Notes: generated by a model from the letters alone, not told the origin. A DNA stretch of 64,000 bases from Heliocidaris tuberculata (GCA_025618425.1 CM046838.1:17916129-17980128); one strand, 5' to 3'; shown: positions 35,329-46,229, counted from the stretch's first letter. Numbers and translations: made by a program.

Positions 35329-35823
35329 TCAGCTAAAATCACCCATTAACAAACATTTAACTTGATTCTTTTTTACAGCAATATCATGTATGATCTGTTC
35401 TATGATATCGACTTCCAATGAATAAGTCGAGTTTTCCGGGTTAATGTAAAGAAAACAAATGAAAATATCCTTTTCAAGGTTAAATGCATCTTTTTCAACC
35501 TTCACCCATGCATATTCACTAGTTGTATTTGATAAAAATTTCACACTTGGTTTAATTTCATTCCTCACATAGATCGCAAGACCACCAGAGTCGTGCGTTG
35601 CTTTTTTATGTCGTTTTCTATAAATTGTCTTCACCGTAAACACACTGACTTGCATATCCTTTTCTCCTGGACCAGTCTTTGTCTCTGAAATACAAATGAT
35701 GTCATGGTTATCAAGCAAGTTCTTAAAATCTTCCACCTCGATTTTGGAAATGGATCTAACTCCATCAAGTCTACTTTTAACACCATTTATATTCCAGTAA
35801 CACACATCTATACTCTTCTTCAA
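35329..35823 (-). pseudogene. LINE endonuclease domain remnant
   Basis: 164 open residues starting near MKKSIDVCYWNINGVKSRL, with the Asn (WNINGVKSR), Glu (SETKTG) and GDFS/N elements of the apurinic endonuclease-like fold that nicks target DNA for retrotransposition. The His-containing end of the domain is not in this frame; the frame breaks after MGDFS. Confidence 0.8.
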
Positions 35824-35849
35824 AAACCTTTTTTTGTTGAAAACTATTT

Positions 35850-36730
35850 TGACATCAAAGTTTCACAAATCTCCCTATTGTTTAAAATTTCTGATATTTT
35901 ATATATCATACCAAATATATCAGATATCTTTCTAAAGCGATACTTTATGCCAATTTGCAATATCAATAATAGGTCAATATAGTTTTTCATTTTCCCGTTC
36001 AAATATAATTTCCTCATGGTATGTAAAGATATTCCACTTATATCAAAAGTCTTTCGTAGGCAATATATGATGATATATAACAATATACCAATTATATCAA
36101 ATTTCTTACGTAAGCAATATATGATGAAATATAATAATATAACAATTGTATGAGATCTCTTTCGCGAGCAATATATCCATGTAATGTCATTTTTCAATAC
36201 AAATGATAAATCAATATAATTTCTCCTCTCTCTGTTCAGACTGGTTTCAGATATGTTATATAACATACCAAGTATAAGAAGTCTCTTTCCGAAGCAAAAC
36301 ATAGTTTAAATTTTCCATAGCAATGATAGATTAACATACTTTCTCTCTTTTTATTCAAACTGGTTTCTGATGGAATACATAACATATTAAATAGTTTCGA
36401 TCTCTTTCGCAAGCAGTACATAATGCCTGTTTTCATTAGAAATGATAGATAAATATAGTTTCTTCACCTTCTGTTTAAACTGATTTCTGATATATATAAC
36501 ATTATACCAATCATTACAAATCTCTTTCGTAAGAAACACAAAGTGTCACTTTTTAATAGCAGTGACAGATAAGTATAATTTTCTTCTCTTTCTGTGCAAA
36601 CTGATTCCTGATTTAATATGTAACGTATTAAGTATGTCAAATCTCTTTCTTAAGTAATACAAATTGTCAGTTTTCAATAGCAACGATAGATAAATAAAAA
36701 TTCCTCTCTCTGTTCAAACTGATTTCTGGT
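35850..36730 (-). repeat. Tandem monomers of about 120 bp at the 5' side of the LINE
   Basis: Units share CTCTTTCG.AAGCA.TACA, AATGATAGATAAATATA and CTGTTCAAACTG.TTTCTGAT. CTCTTTC anchors lie at 36157, 36283, 36402, 36522 and 36643 (spacing 119-126 bp). Two shorter units near 36040-36150 are about 55-60 bp. They end just before the endonuclease frame, so they are probably promoter-type 5' UTR monomers. The open frames across them are by-products. Confidence 0.8.
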
Positions 36731-36732
36731 AT

Positions 36733-37527
36733 TGTTAATTTCAAGGTTTTATTTTCGGCAACCTCGTAAAACTACTATAAGGTCCACGTTTACATTGGTC
36801 GATCAAACATTGTATTAAAGCCAGGGTGGCTAAACAACCAAAAATGGAGTAAAATCATTGATAATGTTATCATTTTTTATTACAATCCAAGAAATAAAAA
36901 AGCGTCGATCATTCCTTCATTTTCATCTATTTTAATCTCAAAGAAAAAAAAAAGGCGATATTATCTATTAAGCATAAATTCATACACTCTAAAAATAATT
37001 GGGCGGAAAAAATGCCCAACTTTTAACCAACACTGGGTAACATACTGTCCACACAACTATTGGTTAAAATCTGCCCAACTGATGTTGGGTTGTTACACAA
37101 ATTGGTTGATTCATCATGAGATTTGGGCAAGAGTTACACATTGTTGGGCAATATTTTAATAACCAACCGTCAGTTGCCCAACTAAATTTACCCAACCTTT
37201 TAAGAGTGTAAAGAAAAGAATCAAGAATCGATTGAAAACCTCACAGTTGCTCTCATGACCATCTTGTTTTATGTTCCAAGTATATTAGTTGATCGGTAAT
37301 TCTTATATCAGAATTCCAAACTGGTCAAAGTTGATAGGTAATCGTGTTTCGATTAATATGAAACTCTGGCTAATTTTATAATGTTGATTTTGAGGTTTTA
37401 TGTTCGGCAACCTCGTAAAACTATACAAATTCCACGTTTGCAGTGGTTGATCAAACACTGTATTATAGCCAGAGTGACTAAACAACTGAAAATGGAGTAA
37501 AATTATTGATCATTTTATCATTTTTAT
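36733..37527. repeat. Repeat block U2-U1-U2 upstream of the LINE
   Basis: U2 (GGTTTTAT.TTCGGCAACCTCG ... AAATGGAGTAAAAT) occurs at 36748-36877 and again at 37392-37527. U1, shared with 31200-31450, lies between them and is interrupted by a small inverted-repeat element (36985-37208). Confidence 0.75.
36985..37208. mobile_element. MITE with TA target duplication (TTGGG family, copy 1)
   Basis: Termini CACTCTAAAAATAATTGGGC and (other strand) CACTCTTAAAAGGTTGGGTA, flanked by TA at 36983-36984 and 37209-37210. The related sequence at 31308-31330 lacks the insert and serves as an empty site. Internal GCCCAAC/GTTGGGC words repeat. TA duplication suggests Tc1/mariner mobilisation. Confidence 0.82.
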
Positions 37528-39050
37528 GGGGTACGAATATATTTTTAGTACAACATATCAGGGACTAATCGTCATGACTAAGAGTCATGATATAACAAAA
37601 TGTAGAAAAGAGCATACAAATACTTTGATAACAGCTAATATTAAATGAAGACCCAACAAAAAATGCTCATTCATTTACTCCCCTCGACGAATGGGCGTAA
37701 CCCCTGTTGTAGTAAGATTTAGTTGCCCCACCCAATAATACGTATGCTGCCCCCCCCCCTTCCTTAAGATATATCTGCACCGTCACTGCTTTCCTGATAT
37801 TCCTTTCTTTCTCCCTCCCTCCCTCCCTCCCTTCTAGCCTTCAAATCAGATGACATGGTATCCTATAATCAGGTTTCCGTTATTGTTGGCTTTAAAAAAA
37901 TCATTTCTGGAATAACGTAATTTTTATCAAAAGCTTAATGATAACAAAATATCAGTTGTGTTTAGACTTTTAAAAAAGTGAGTAAATATTTCTCCTCTAT
38001 TATATAGTGCATATATTAAAAAAAAAAAAAAAAAGTACACACTTTGAAATATCCTCCAAAATCACAATTTCACAGTATCGATATGATTTTTTTCTTATGC
38101 AATTATGGATGAGGCTCTGTTTCATCGGATGACACTATGATTATTGACAATATATTATGCTTGACTGAATTCTGGCTACTTTTGTAAAACTCGCAAAAAT
38201 TGGTTTGCCTCCGTCTTGAATTTGATCAAAGTGACTATTAATTAGTAACTGCATGTTCTCTGTTAAGTATCAATAAATTATTTGAAAAATCATTCAGCCC
38301 TTAGCCCTATATCTAGTAGTTCACCCCACAGTGGTGTATCCAGAAATTGATAAAGGGGAGAGGCGGGATGCTTGCAAGACAGGGGTCAAATGTATCTGGA
38401 CAGATCCGTTTTTGTACACTCATATGAACATAGCAAGGTGTACTGATTTTTTTCCTGGGCCTTCAAGAAGAAGCTACACCAGCTTAACCTAATGGTTGGG
38501 TACGCCACTGCCCCTCCCCCCCCCCCCCCCTCCTCGACAAAAAAAAAGAAAAAAAGAAAAGAAACCGCCATCACCATTGCAGATGGTGTCTTTCCAGCCA
38601 AAATCATCTTCATGAATAAACATTTTTGCCTCAAGAGTGTTGGAAAGATTGAATGCAATAACGAGAGGAGAACCCTATAACATTTACATATTTTCTTTCT
38701 TTCACATTTTGTATTCCTCTTAAAAGTTACAAGACCCAATAAGCTACGTCTTGTATGACGAATAAGAATTAAAAGAGAAGAAAATTTATTGATAAAAATA
38801 ATGTTTTAAAATTTCTTCAATTAAGCATGTACATGGGAAAGATATCATCATGCAGTACAGTGCATCCTTTCCACATGCTCCAGACAGTAACGCATGTTCA
38901 ACTTGATGGAAGAGATGGGGCAAAGAAAGCAACCTAATTAAATGTTCAAAAACAGATATTTTTTCTCTCTCCCTTCTTGAAAATGGAACATTTTAAGTCC
39001 ATCTTCCAGTAATGCATTGCAATTTGCATCCTGTCGACATGCTCTAGTCA

Positions 39051-39583
39051 AAACTCCCTTGCTCTTCTTGGTTTCTTTTACTTTAAAAATAAATTACCCT
39101 CTAATATTTCGCAAATGTTCACTCTTAATTACCAGATACATAATCATAATACCCGTTTTAAGGGTTCTTTTCACTTATGGCCAGTAAAAAAAAAATAATG
39201 CAATGAAATCGGTACGACATAATTTCCCTGTAATTTGGAACTCAATCCCTAAATATATTTGTAATTGCAATACAATAACTTCTTTCAAAAAAAGCATTTT
39301 CTTTCCCTTGAATATGTATAGTTATTTTTCTGTTCCTATTTTTCTTTATTGTCTGTATTTGTGTTATATTTTTAATTTTAGTGTTAGTTTTTTTTTTCTA
39401 TTTGTTATCTATATCATTTTCGCAATATTTTTAGGGAACTATGCTTGCACAAGGCCCAAGGGCTTTATTTATGTAGTTCCTTATTTCATTTTCTGATTTC
39501 GTTTATGACTTATTTTGTATTTGTTTTTTGTTTTTTAATTGAAAATGAAATAAATGAGAATTGAATTGAATTGAATTGAAAAC
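39051..39583 (+). mobile_element. LINE 3' end fragment with GAATT tail
   Basis: Two frames separated by an A run read LLGFFYFKNKLPSNISQMF, QIHNHNTRFKG and SVRHNFPVIWNSIPKYI...FKKSIFF, the standard LINE C-terminal signature. An AT-rich 3' UTR ends in ATTGAATTGAATTGAATTGA (39560-39580), the same tail type as at 16183-16199. Confidence 0.75.
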
Positions 39584-39634
39584 TGGAATTTTGTGCAGAA
39601 AGACATAATCTGCAATGTTTTGTGTAAGGCGTTT

Positions 39635-39636
<2 letters not shown>

Positions 39637-39671
<35 letters not shown>

Positions 39672-39980
39672 AGGCGTGGGAGTATTTAGTTTAGTAAAGC
39701 TTCAAAATGCAGAATGGAAAGATATATATGTGGGGATTACTGGAAAAGACAGAAATCAAAATTTGTAATACAGTAATATTTTTAATAAAATACATTATTT
39801 TCAGGTCAAGGTCAAAGGGTGTAGTTCCTGCTCAGGGGGAAATTTTTCAAAAAATAGTAGAACATCGAGAGGACGAAAAGGCGATAGCTAAAAAAAAAGG
39901 AACAAGCTAGACAAGCATTTGTTAAAATGGGAGAAGTTGTATGAAAACAGCAGGATTGAGGGCGGTATCCATGAGTGAGT

Positions 39981-40015
<35 letters not shown>

Positions 40016-40061
40016 TGTGTGTGTGTGTGTGTGTGTGTGCGTGCGCGCGCGCGCGTGTGTG

Positions 40062-40092
<31 letters not shown>
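39637..40092. repeat. (GT)n and (GA)n microsatellites
   Basis: GT at 39637-39668; GA at 39980-40014 passing into GT/GC/GT at 40015-40092; G runs follow at 40104-40113 and 40193-40204. Confidence 0.88.
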
Positions 40093-40093
<1 letters not shown>

Positions 40094-40778
40094 AATGAGT
40101 GAGGGGGGGGGGGGTAGGGGTTTGGGTGTAGGGAGGCCAGTACAATGTATATGCAGTTATGTGATATAAATATTGTTTCCCATGTTCATGGAGGGGGGGG
40201 GGGGGCTATTTTATGAAAAGTTTCATTCAATGCTTTTTCATAGTTTTGAATTTCAGTTATCTATTTAAAGAAGATTTTACATGATAATGTGCTTTATTTG
40301 TTATATACTTTCATTGAAATGTTGATTTATGATTTATGTATAATTATTGAGTGGAATAAAAATAAAGATCATTGAAAAAAAAAATGGGCTAGTACAGGAT
40401 TCCTGCTTAAATGATCGTCCAAATCAAATATTGATACTTAACAGAGAACATACATTTATTGCCTGATAGGCAATTTGAGCAAATTCACGACTGATGCATT
40501 TCTACGCGAGCCAATTTTTGTGAATTTCACAAAAGTGGCCAGTACTCACTCAAGCGTATAATATTGTCAGTACTCATCGTGTCATCGATGGAACAGACCC
40601 TCACCCATGGTTGTATAAGAAAAAAAAAATCATGTCAATATCGTGAAATAATGATTTTAGAAGATATTTTCTAAGTGTTTACTTTTTTCATACGCACCGT
40701 ATTACCTCCACCCTGACAGGTATGATTAACAAAAAAGACTATACTTGATGATTTATTTTTCTTATTTTTTTCTTGAAG

Positions 40779-40850
40779 GCATCATGTGGAGATAGCAAAG
40801 AGAGTACAAGTGGGTATTTCTTGGCTGGTCGACAGATGCCATGGTATCTG
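40779..40850 (+). CDS. SLC5-like symporter, coding exon 2
   Basis: 72 nt after the pyrimidine-rich acceptor ttcttgaag, ending at donor GTAAGT. It encodes residues 32-55, including GYFLAGRQMPWYL, the family hallmark (GGFFLAGRSMxWWP) before the core helix that carries the substrate and Na+ sites. It is 13.9 kb downstream of exon 1. Confidence 0.9.
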
Positions 40851-40988
40851 GTAAGTTATTTCATATATCATACTACTTTATTATCATAGTTCATTCGGAA
40901 AGCTATCAAATCCCTCACTCTCTCCCTCACTCAGTCTCTTTTTACCGAATGTGAACAACATCTTATATTTTCAAAAGTATGCTCTCTT

Positions 40989-41192
40989 AATTATGAATTA
41001 ATATGTGCTTGCTTTTACACTGATTAGCTTTTTTCTGTCTCCATGATCAGTATGCAGTTCTACGACCAGCTAATGAGGAGAACCTTGTGCAATTATGAAT
41101 TAATATGTGCTTGCTTTTACACTGATTAGCTTTTTTCTGTCTCCATGATCAGTATGCAGTTCTATGACCAGCTAATGAGGGGAACCTTGTAC
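40989..41192 (+). repeat. 102-bp tandem duplication in SLC5-like intron 2
   Basis: Copies 40989-41090 and 41091-41192 differ at about three positions (for example TACGACC/TATGACC, GAGGAG/GAGGGG). Little divergence means a recent event, or an assembly error. Confidence 0.9.
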
Positions 41193-41679
41193 AGAAACTT
41201 GTCTTCTTTTGGTGATCCGCAGGCATTAGCTGGTGGGGTTTCTTTTTCTCTTCTTCAGCGATTGTACTGCGTATTGTGGATTCTCTGTCACTGTTATATT
41301 GTTTTCCTTGGAATAAAAAAAGATAAGGATGAAAATAAATCACTGTTCTTTATTTAATGGTAGTACGGATACTGAATATCAGCTTACCTACAAAGTAGCC
41401 TTCCCTTCGCAAACATAAAAGAAAATTCTCATTCGAATAAATATTGTTTTGGTTATAAGTAACTAAGTGTTCCCCAAAACATACAATATGATGCATAAGT
41501 CTTGAACATTGTTGAAGTGCAACCGACGTTAGAGACCAACTTCTATGATTTAATATAGTAGATGTTTCATGATGCAAAATAAAGGGGAAATAGTCAGTTA
41601 ATTTAGCACCATTATGTTTTTCTTTAATTTTAATAATTGTATTATCATTGATACTTTTTTCTTTTTTCTTTTTCTATAG

Positions 41680-41784
41680 GTGGGACTATCACTGTGGATG
41701 ACGAACATAGGTAGTCGATCTTTCATTGGAATAGCAGGCTCTGCCTCGGTAGGAGGGTATGGCGTAGCAATTTTCGAATTTCAG
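41680..41784 (+). CDS. SLC5-like symporter, coding exon 3
   Basis: 105 nt between acceptor ttctatag and donor GTAAAG, residues 56-90. It contains TNIGSRSFIGIAG (SNIGSGHFVGLAG in SGLT1): the Asn is kept at residue 64 and the His becomes Ser at 69. It ends AIFEFQ, keeping the Glu equivalent to Glu102 at residue 88. These positions line the sugar site in SGLTs. Confidence 0.9.
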
Positions 41785-42019
41785 GTAAAGCGACACCCCT
41801 CCCCCTCCTAAAAGTAACAATTATTGGAATTTTATAAATTAAAAAAAAAAAATGAGAATTTGCATGTTCCATCCTCGAGGGGCATGGTAAAAAATACCTC
41901 CATCCCGACATGTAACACACGATATCAGTTTTTTAGCAAACTACTACCGCAAACCCATAATCGTGATCAATAATGTAATCCGACATTTTGTTGCATGATT
42001 TTTAACTCAAATGCAACTA

Positions 42020-43713
42020 CAGTGAGTATCAACAAAAAAAACGTTACACTTTTGAAAAATCTGTCAAAATTCCATTTCAATAAATTTAGAAGATTTTTTT
42101 CATGTCGATAGATGCGCAATAGTCTCATCTATCAAGTGCCACTAACAAATTAAATTTTCGTTCACGCTTGGGCGAACACTGACTGTTTTGGTCAAGAGTG
42201 TGAAAAATGGCTTGCGCCAAATTGAAAGAAGAGGGAAAATTAAACCAGCAGTCCGAATAAGTACTCCCATTCAAACAAGTTGCTCTTTTGCATAAATTTG
42301 TGATTATGTTATGAAAGTCTAGGAATTTTTGTCTGCTTTCTATCATTATCTTAATAACGATGTCATTGTTTTATGCATGGGTGAGAATTGATAATGTGCA
42401 ATTATTTCAAGATCTTTTAAGCACAGTATTCACAATTCACAGAAATATCAAATCCACATGCCAGTCATTGAATCAAGAAAAGTACCAAATTAATACATCT
42501 TCAGATCATTCAGTCAAACAATAAAAAAAAAATCAATTAATCAATAAATCAATCAACAATCAACTCATCAATACTGTACATCAACCGACAGATCAGTCAG
42601 TTAGTCAGTCAATTAATCAGTCAATCAATTAAATGCATCAGTCAATAATTCAACCATTCAGCCAGTCAGTCAATCAACCAGCCAATCAATAAGGTAATCA
42701 GTTAATCAACAATCAATCAATAAATCAATTAACTGATCAATTTCTCAAACCATCGATCAGTCAATCAACCAGGTCAAGCAGTCGGGCAACTCTATCAACC
42801 AATTTATCCATCAATCACACTTCAATTTAACAAATTACTCAAAAACACATCAAAGCACTTCCAAACCAGTCATTCAATCAAGAATGCCCAATTAATCAAT
42901 TTTCAATCAATCAATCAATCTATCTATCTATCAATCATTCAATCAAGAATATAAATCAATCTTTCGATTGATCAATAAATCGACCGTCAATCTCCTGTAT
43001 GCATTCAGTAAATTTCTCAGTCAGTCTATCAGTCAGTCTATCATTCAATCAATCACAGTGTATCCATTATGTAACCAGTTGCGGATATGATCCACATAGG
43101 GGAAAATCGCCCTTCCCCCTTGGGCGGCTAAAAGCCTATGTTTTTCTTTGTTTTTATTCGTCAAGTGATTGGTTAATCAATTGATTTATTAACTGATTGA
43201 TCAATCGATTGATTGATCAATTTTTTGAATGATTTGCAGATTTAATAATTGGGTACTTCTTGAATGAATGACTGGCATGTGGTTTTGATGTGTTTGTTTA
43301 TTGTGAATACCGTGCTTAATAAGATCTTGAAGTAAATACACATTATTAATTATCACTCATGCACAAAGCAATGAAATCATTAATATTATGATAGAAAATT
43401 GCCACAAAATTCCTAGACTATCATAATGCAATCATCAGTTTATGCAAAAGAGCAATTTGTTTGAATGGAAATGCATATTCGGACTGCTGGTTTAATTTTC
43501 CCTCTTCTTTCAGTTTGACGCAAACCTTTATTCACACTCTGGACAAAAACAGTTAGTGTTCGCTCAAGCGTGAACGAAAATTTGTTTTTGTTGGTGGCAC
43601 TTGATAGATGAGACTATTGGGCATCTATCAACATGAAAAAATCTTCTAAATATTTTGAAATGTAATTTTGACAGACTTTTCAAAAGTGTAACTTTTTTTT
43701 TTGATACGCACTG
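42020..43713. mobile_element. Long foldback element with a (TCAA/TCAG)n core
   Basis: Arms of about 465 bp (42020-42486; 43250-43713) start CAGTGAGTATCAAC and (other strand) CAGTGCGTATCAAA and are flanked by TA (42018-42019, 43714-43715). The centre (42490-43245) consists of degenerate TCAA/TCAG/TCTA tetranucleotides that become TTGA-type at the right end. It lies in intron 3 of the SLC5-like gene. No transposase frame. TA flanks suggest Tc1/mariner-type integration. Confidence 0.82.
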
Positions 43714-44090
43714 TATAGTCGTTTTTGGTTACTTATGTCTCAGATTGCAGAAACGTTACAACAGAATCTAAAGATCAGATTTCGAGTCTGAATGAAATTT
43801 CTGATATGTAGGCCAGTTGATGTTTTAATGTTATCTTTTGAAAACTTTTGAAATTTAAGAACATTACTTTTCAAAACCGTGTTTGACACAGTATGCTAAT
43901 TATGAGGAGGAAAATGTTATGTGATATTCTCCACACAGGAAAACATGACTGATACCCCTTTTAACATGGTTTGTGTGGTTTTTACATAACATTTTGAATC
44001 CTCCAGACTTCTCTGCCACTACATGCTTTGTATGATAAAATAATCTACTCACCCCGTTTTCATCTAAATTATCCTAATGTCTTTATACAG

Positions 44091-44150
44091 GCGCTGAATT
44101 GTCTACTTCTCCTGGCCTTTATCTTCCTTCCTATATATTTTGCATCTGAG
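44091..44150 (+). CDS. SLC5-like symporter, coding exon 4
   Basis: 60 nt between acceptor tttatacag and donor GTATGC, residues 91-110 (ALNCLLLLAFIFLPIYFASE). It corresponds to the NALFVLLLLGWLFVPIYI segment of SGLTs. Confidence 0.88.
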
Positions 44151-44781
44151 GTATGCCAATTTGTTGGTAGAAAGAATTCACCACCTTATATTTTTTATCT
44201 AGGGAGATAGGGTCTTGCATTTAAGTCAATGAACTGCCCTATATGAATAATCAATATATTTAATTTGTAGTTGTAGTTATTTATATAGACAAGTTAAAAC
44301 TCAAACATGTTTGGGATGCAGCAAAAGTTTTTAAAAACCCCATACAGGGCTACATCCCCTATAAAAAAAATATCGAGGAAATATCCATGTATTACAAGAC
44401 ACAAACAATCTTCTTCTTTTTTTTTACATGTTCGGTAACAAGGAAATACTTCATTAATATAGTTATGGCAATAGAATACACAAATACTACAGGACACATA
44501 ATCATAATAAGTTTGGTAATACATCAGTAATAAACATGAAATGAAACAAACGTTAAATTGGATACTTGTACAGAATAATGAGCACAGAAAGGAAAAGTTT
44601 AAGGTTGTATATAGCTGTAAAATGATCCGCCGCAAGGAAGTGAACAATTATATCCTATAAGCACAATAATATACACGATGATTTTGAATCATCGCATTAC
44701 CTATATAATCTATAGAAATAACGTATTCTACAATGCTTGAATCGACAGAATCATCCCGATTTTGTTAAAAGTTTACGTTAA

Positions 44782-44782
<1 letters not shown>

Positions 44783-44823
<41 letters not shown>

Positions 44824-44917
44824 CATTATTTCATCATCAATATTATCATTATAATTACTATCATTATCATTGTCACCATTTTGATTATCATTGTCATTAA
44901 TACAATTATTGTCATTA

Positions 44918-44956
<39 letters not shown>

Positions 44957-45116
44957 CATCATTATCAACATCATCATCGCCGTTGTCATTATTGTTATCA
45001 TTATCATCATCATTATTATTTATTATTATTCATTATTATGATTATTATTATCTTTATCTTTATCATTATCATTATTCATTATTATTATTATTATTATTAC
45101 TATTATTATTATTATT
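44783..45116. repeat. (TTA)n microsatellites
   Basis: TTA runs at 44783-44823 and 44919-44956 and mixed TTA/TCA to 45116, ending 35 bp before SLC5-like exon 5. Poly-Leu/Tyr/Ile frames over it are artefacts. Confidence 0.9.
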
Positions 45117-45150
45117 CTTGTTATAATCATTATATTCACTGTAATGAAAG

Positions 45151-45255
45151 GTATCGACTGTTCCAGAATATCTCAAGCTCCGATTCGGGGGTGACCGACT
45201 TCAGATGTTCATCGCATGTATCAACCTTATCACAGCCATCGTCATTATGTTGGCG
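45151..45255 (+). CDS. SLC5-like symporter, coding exon 5
   Basis: 105 nt after acceptor aatgaaag and before donor GTACGA, residues 111-145. VSTVPEYLKLRFGGDRLQM matches the VxTMPEYLxxRFGGxRIQ motif of the family, followed by a membrane segment (CINLITAIVIMLA). The exon follows a long TTA microsatellite by about 35 bp. Confidence 0.88.
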
Positions 45256-45483
45256 GTACGAACTCCTTCATCTATCTTTCACTGTATTTTTTTGGAATAA
45301 TTTTTCCACTCTCGAAGTACTGATGCAAAATTTACAGGTAGTGCGATCTACTTCGTCTATCTTCCATTGTATTTTCTTGAATGGTTTTTCATTCTCTAAA
45401 AAACTGATGCGAAATATACATGCAGTGTCAGTAGTTATCACATTGCCTGTATCTTGTTAATACATTTACTCTGCATTGCAGTA

Positions 45484-45570
45484 CACTGTAAGAATTGGGT
45501 AAAATTTTACACATGCTGGGTAAAAAAGGGAACATGCATGTAGAATTTAACCCAACTCTCTTTTAGAGTG
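45484..45570. mobile_element. MITE with TA target duplication (TTGGG family, copy 2)
   Basis: An 87-bp element: CACTGTAAGAATTGGGTAAA at left, and on the other strand CACTCTAAAAGAGAGTTGGG at right, bordered by TA (45482-45483, 45571-45572). Same family as 36985-37208. Confidence 0.8.
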
Positions 45571-45619
45571 TATCAAAATTCAATTTTTAGACTTAATTCA
45601 CGCTCTCATCTTCATGTTG

Positions 45620-46025
45620 CCGTTCTGTGATAGTTGTAGGGTGTGAGTTGCACAGGAACAGCTGTCAGGGAGAAGTTGTCCGGGTTGAATGTAGTAGGGT
45701 AGAGTGTAGTTGTCGGATGTGATTTACTTAGGGGGTAATTGTCCGGGGGTAGATATTTCGGGGTAAAGAGATATCCGGGTTATTTGTCCTGAATGATTAT
45801 CAAAGGGTGTCGTTATTTGGGGGGGGGGGGGTGGGGTAATTGTCTGAAGTGTAGTTGTACGGATGTAATTATCACTTATCTTATGGTAGATTCCAATTGC
45901 TCTAGTTGAAAGTTGTACCATTGTAGTATTGTTATAACAGGGATGTTCGTACGGGGTAATTGTCCTGGGGGAGGGGGGGGGGGGTAGTCGTCCGGCGGTA
46001 AATGTCTGCGGATGGTTGTCCGCGG
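45620..46025. repeat. Degenerate tandem repeat of GGTAATTGTCCGGG-like units
   Basis: About 15 loose units of 20-35 bp containing GTA(G/A)TTGTC(C)GG, interrupted by G runs at 45820-45830 and 45970-45985. Related to 11880-12190. Confidence 0.7.
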
Positions 46026-46229
46026 TGTCCAGTCCTGTTAGAACTGTGCGATGAAAGAGTTTGCAGTCTGATGCATCACCGAATTAAGCAATTTACCCGA
46101 GCAAATGTCAGTTATCTTTGTAATGAGAGCAATAATGTCTGATGGAATTAAGATTCATGACCAATACTGTTTCGTCCTGTGAAACTGTTTTTGTTTGGAG
46201 TTTTGGAGAACAAGAGCCTCTATTCCTGT

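Larger units (their letters stand above)
31860..35823 (-). mobile_element. Non-LTR retrotransposon (LINE), decayed, with endonuclease and reverse transcriptase remnants
   Basis: Read from 35823 downward. An exonuclease/endonuclease-family domain (CYWNINGVKSRL, ICISETKTG, GGLAIYVRNEI, CLLMGDFS) occupies 35823-35329. A reverse transcriptase follows, with CFIDLRKAFDSVWRKGL in 35096-34493. After an inserted element (33174-34488) come FISYADDIVLIS (about 33165-33130) and the thumb region (LNGYCNKWLLEVNTNKTKIL). KPILLY.SEMWEAF comes next, then the C-terminal LRISSHNLPLGTGRH...RICNECN zinc-knuckle-like segment (32313-32023). Several stops and frameshifts show it is inactive. It resembles the CR1/jockey group; the exact clade needs a tree. 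Confidence 0.88.
38039..40677. mobile_element. Large foldback element with a LINE 3' end inside
   Basis: Arms 38039-38280 and 40424-40677 are inverted copies (ATGTTCTCTGTTAAGTATCA, CTTTTGTGAAATTC, AATATTATACGCTTGA-type words). They enclose about 2.1 kb holding a LINE fragment, GT/GA microsatellites and G runs. The arms are homologous to those of the 23590-24203 element. Confidence 0.72.
26834..40778 (+). other. Intron 1 of the SLC5-like gene (13.9 kb)
   Basis: Large first intron holding a minus-strand LINE and its satellites (31.2-37.5 kb), foldback elements, a LINE 3' end and many microsatellites. No exon that fits between residues 31 and 32 is expected, because exons 1 and 2 join cleanly against the family. 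Stretches 28700-31190 and 37530-38035 show nothing beyond AT-rich sequence and simple repeats. Confidence 0.7.

Noticed and set aside
35844..36436. Minus-strand proteins with YCLRKRS repeats
   Set aside because: By-products of the 120-bp LINE monomers; the frames are broken between units and carry no domain.
42520..43220. CRISPR-like array of regularly spaced repeats
   Set aside because: It is a degenerate tetranucleotide (TCAA/TCAG) in a eukaryotic foldback element; no spacers.
44881..45460. Leu/Tyr/His-rich frames
   Set aside because: TTA/TCA microsatellite; the genuine SLC5-like exon 5 lies within 45151-45255 in one frame only.
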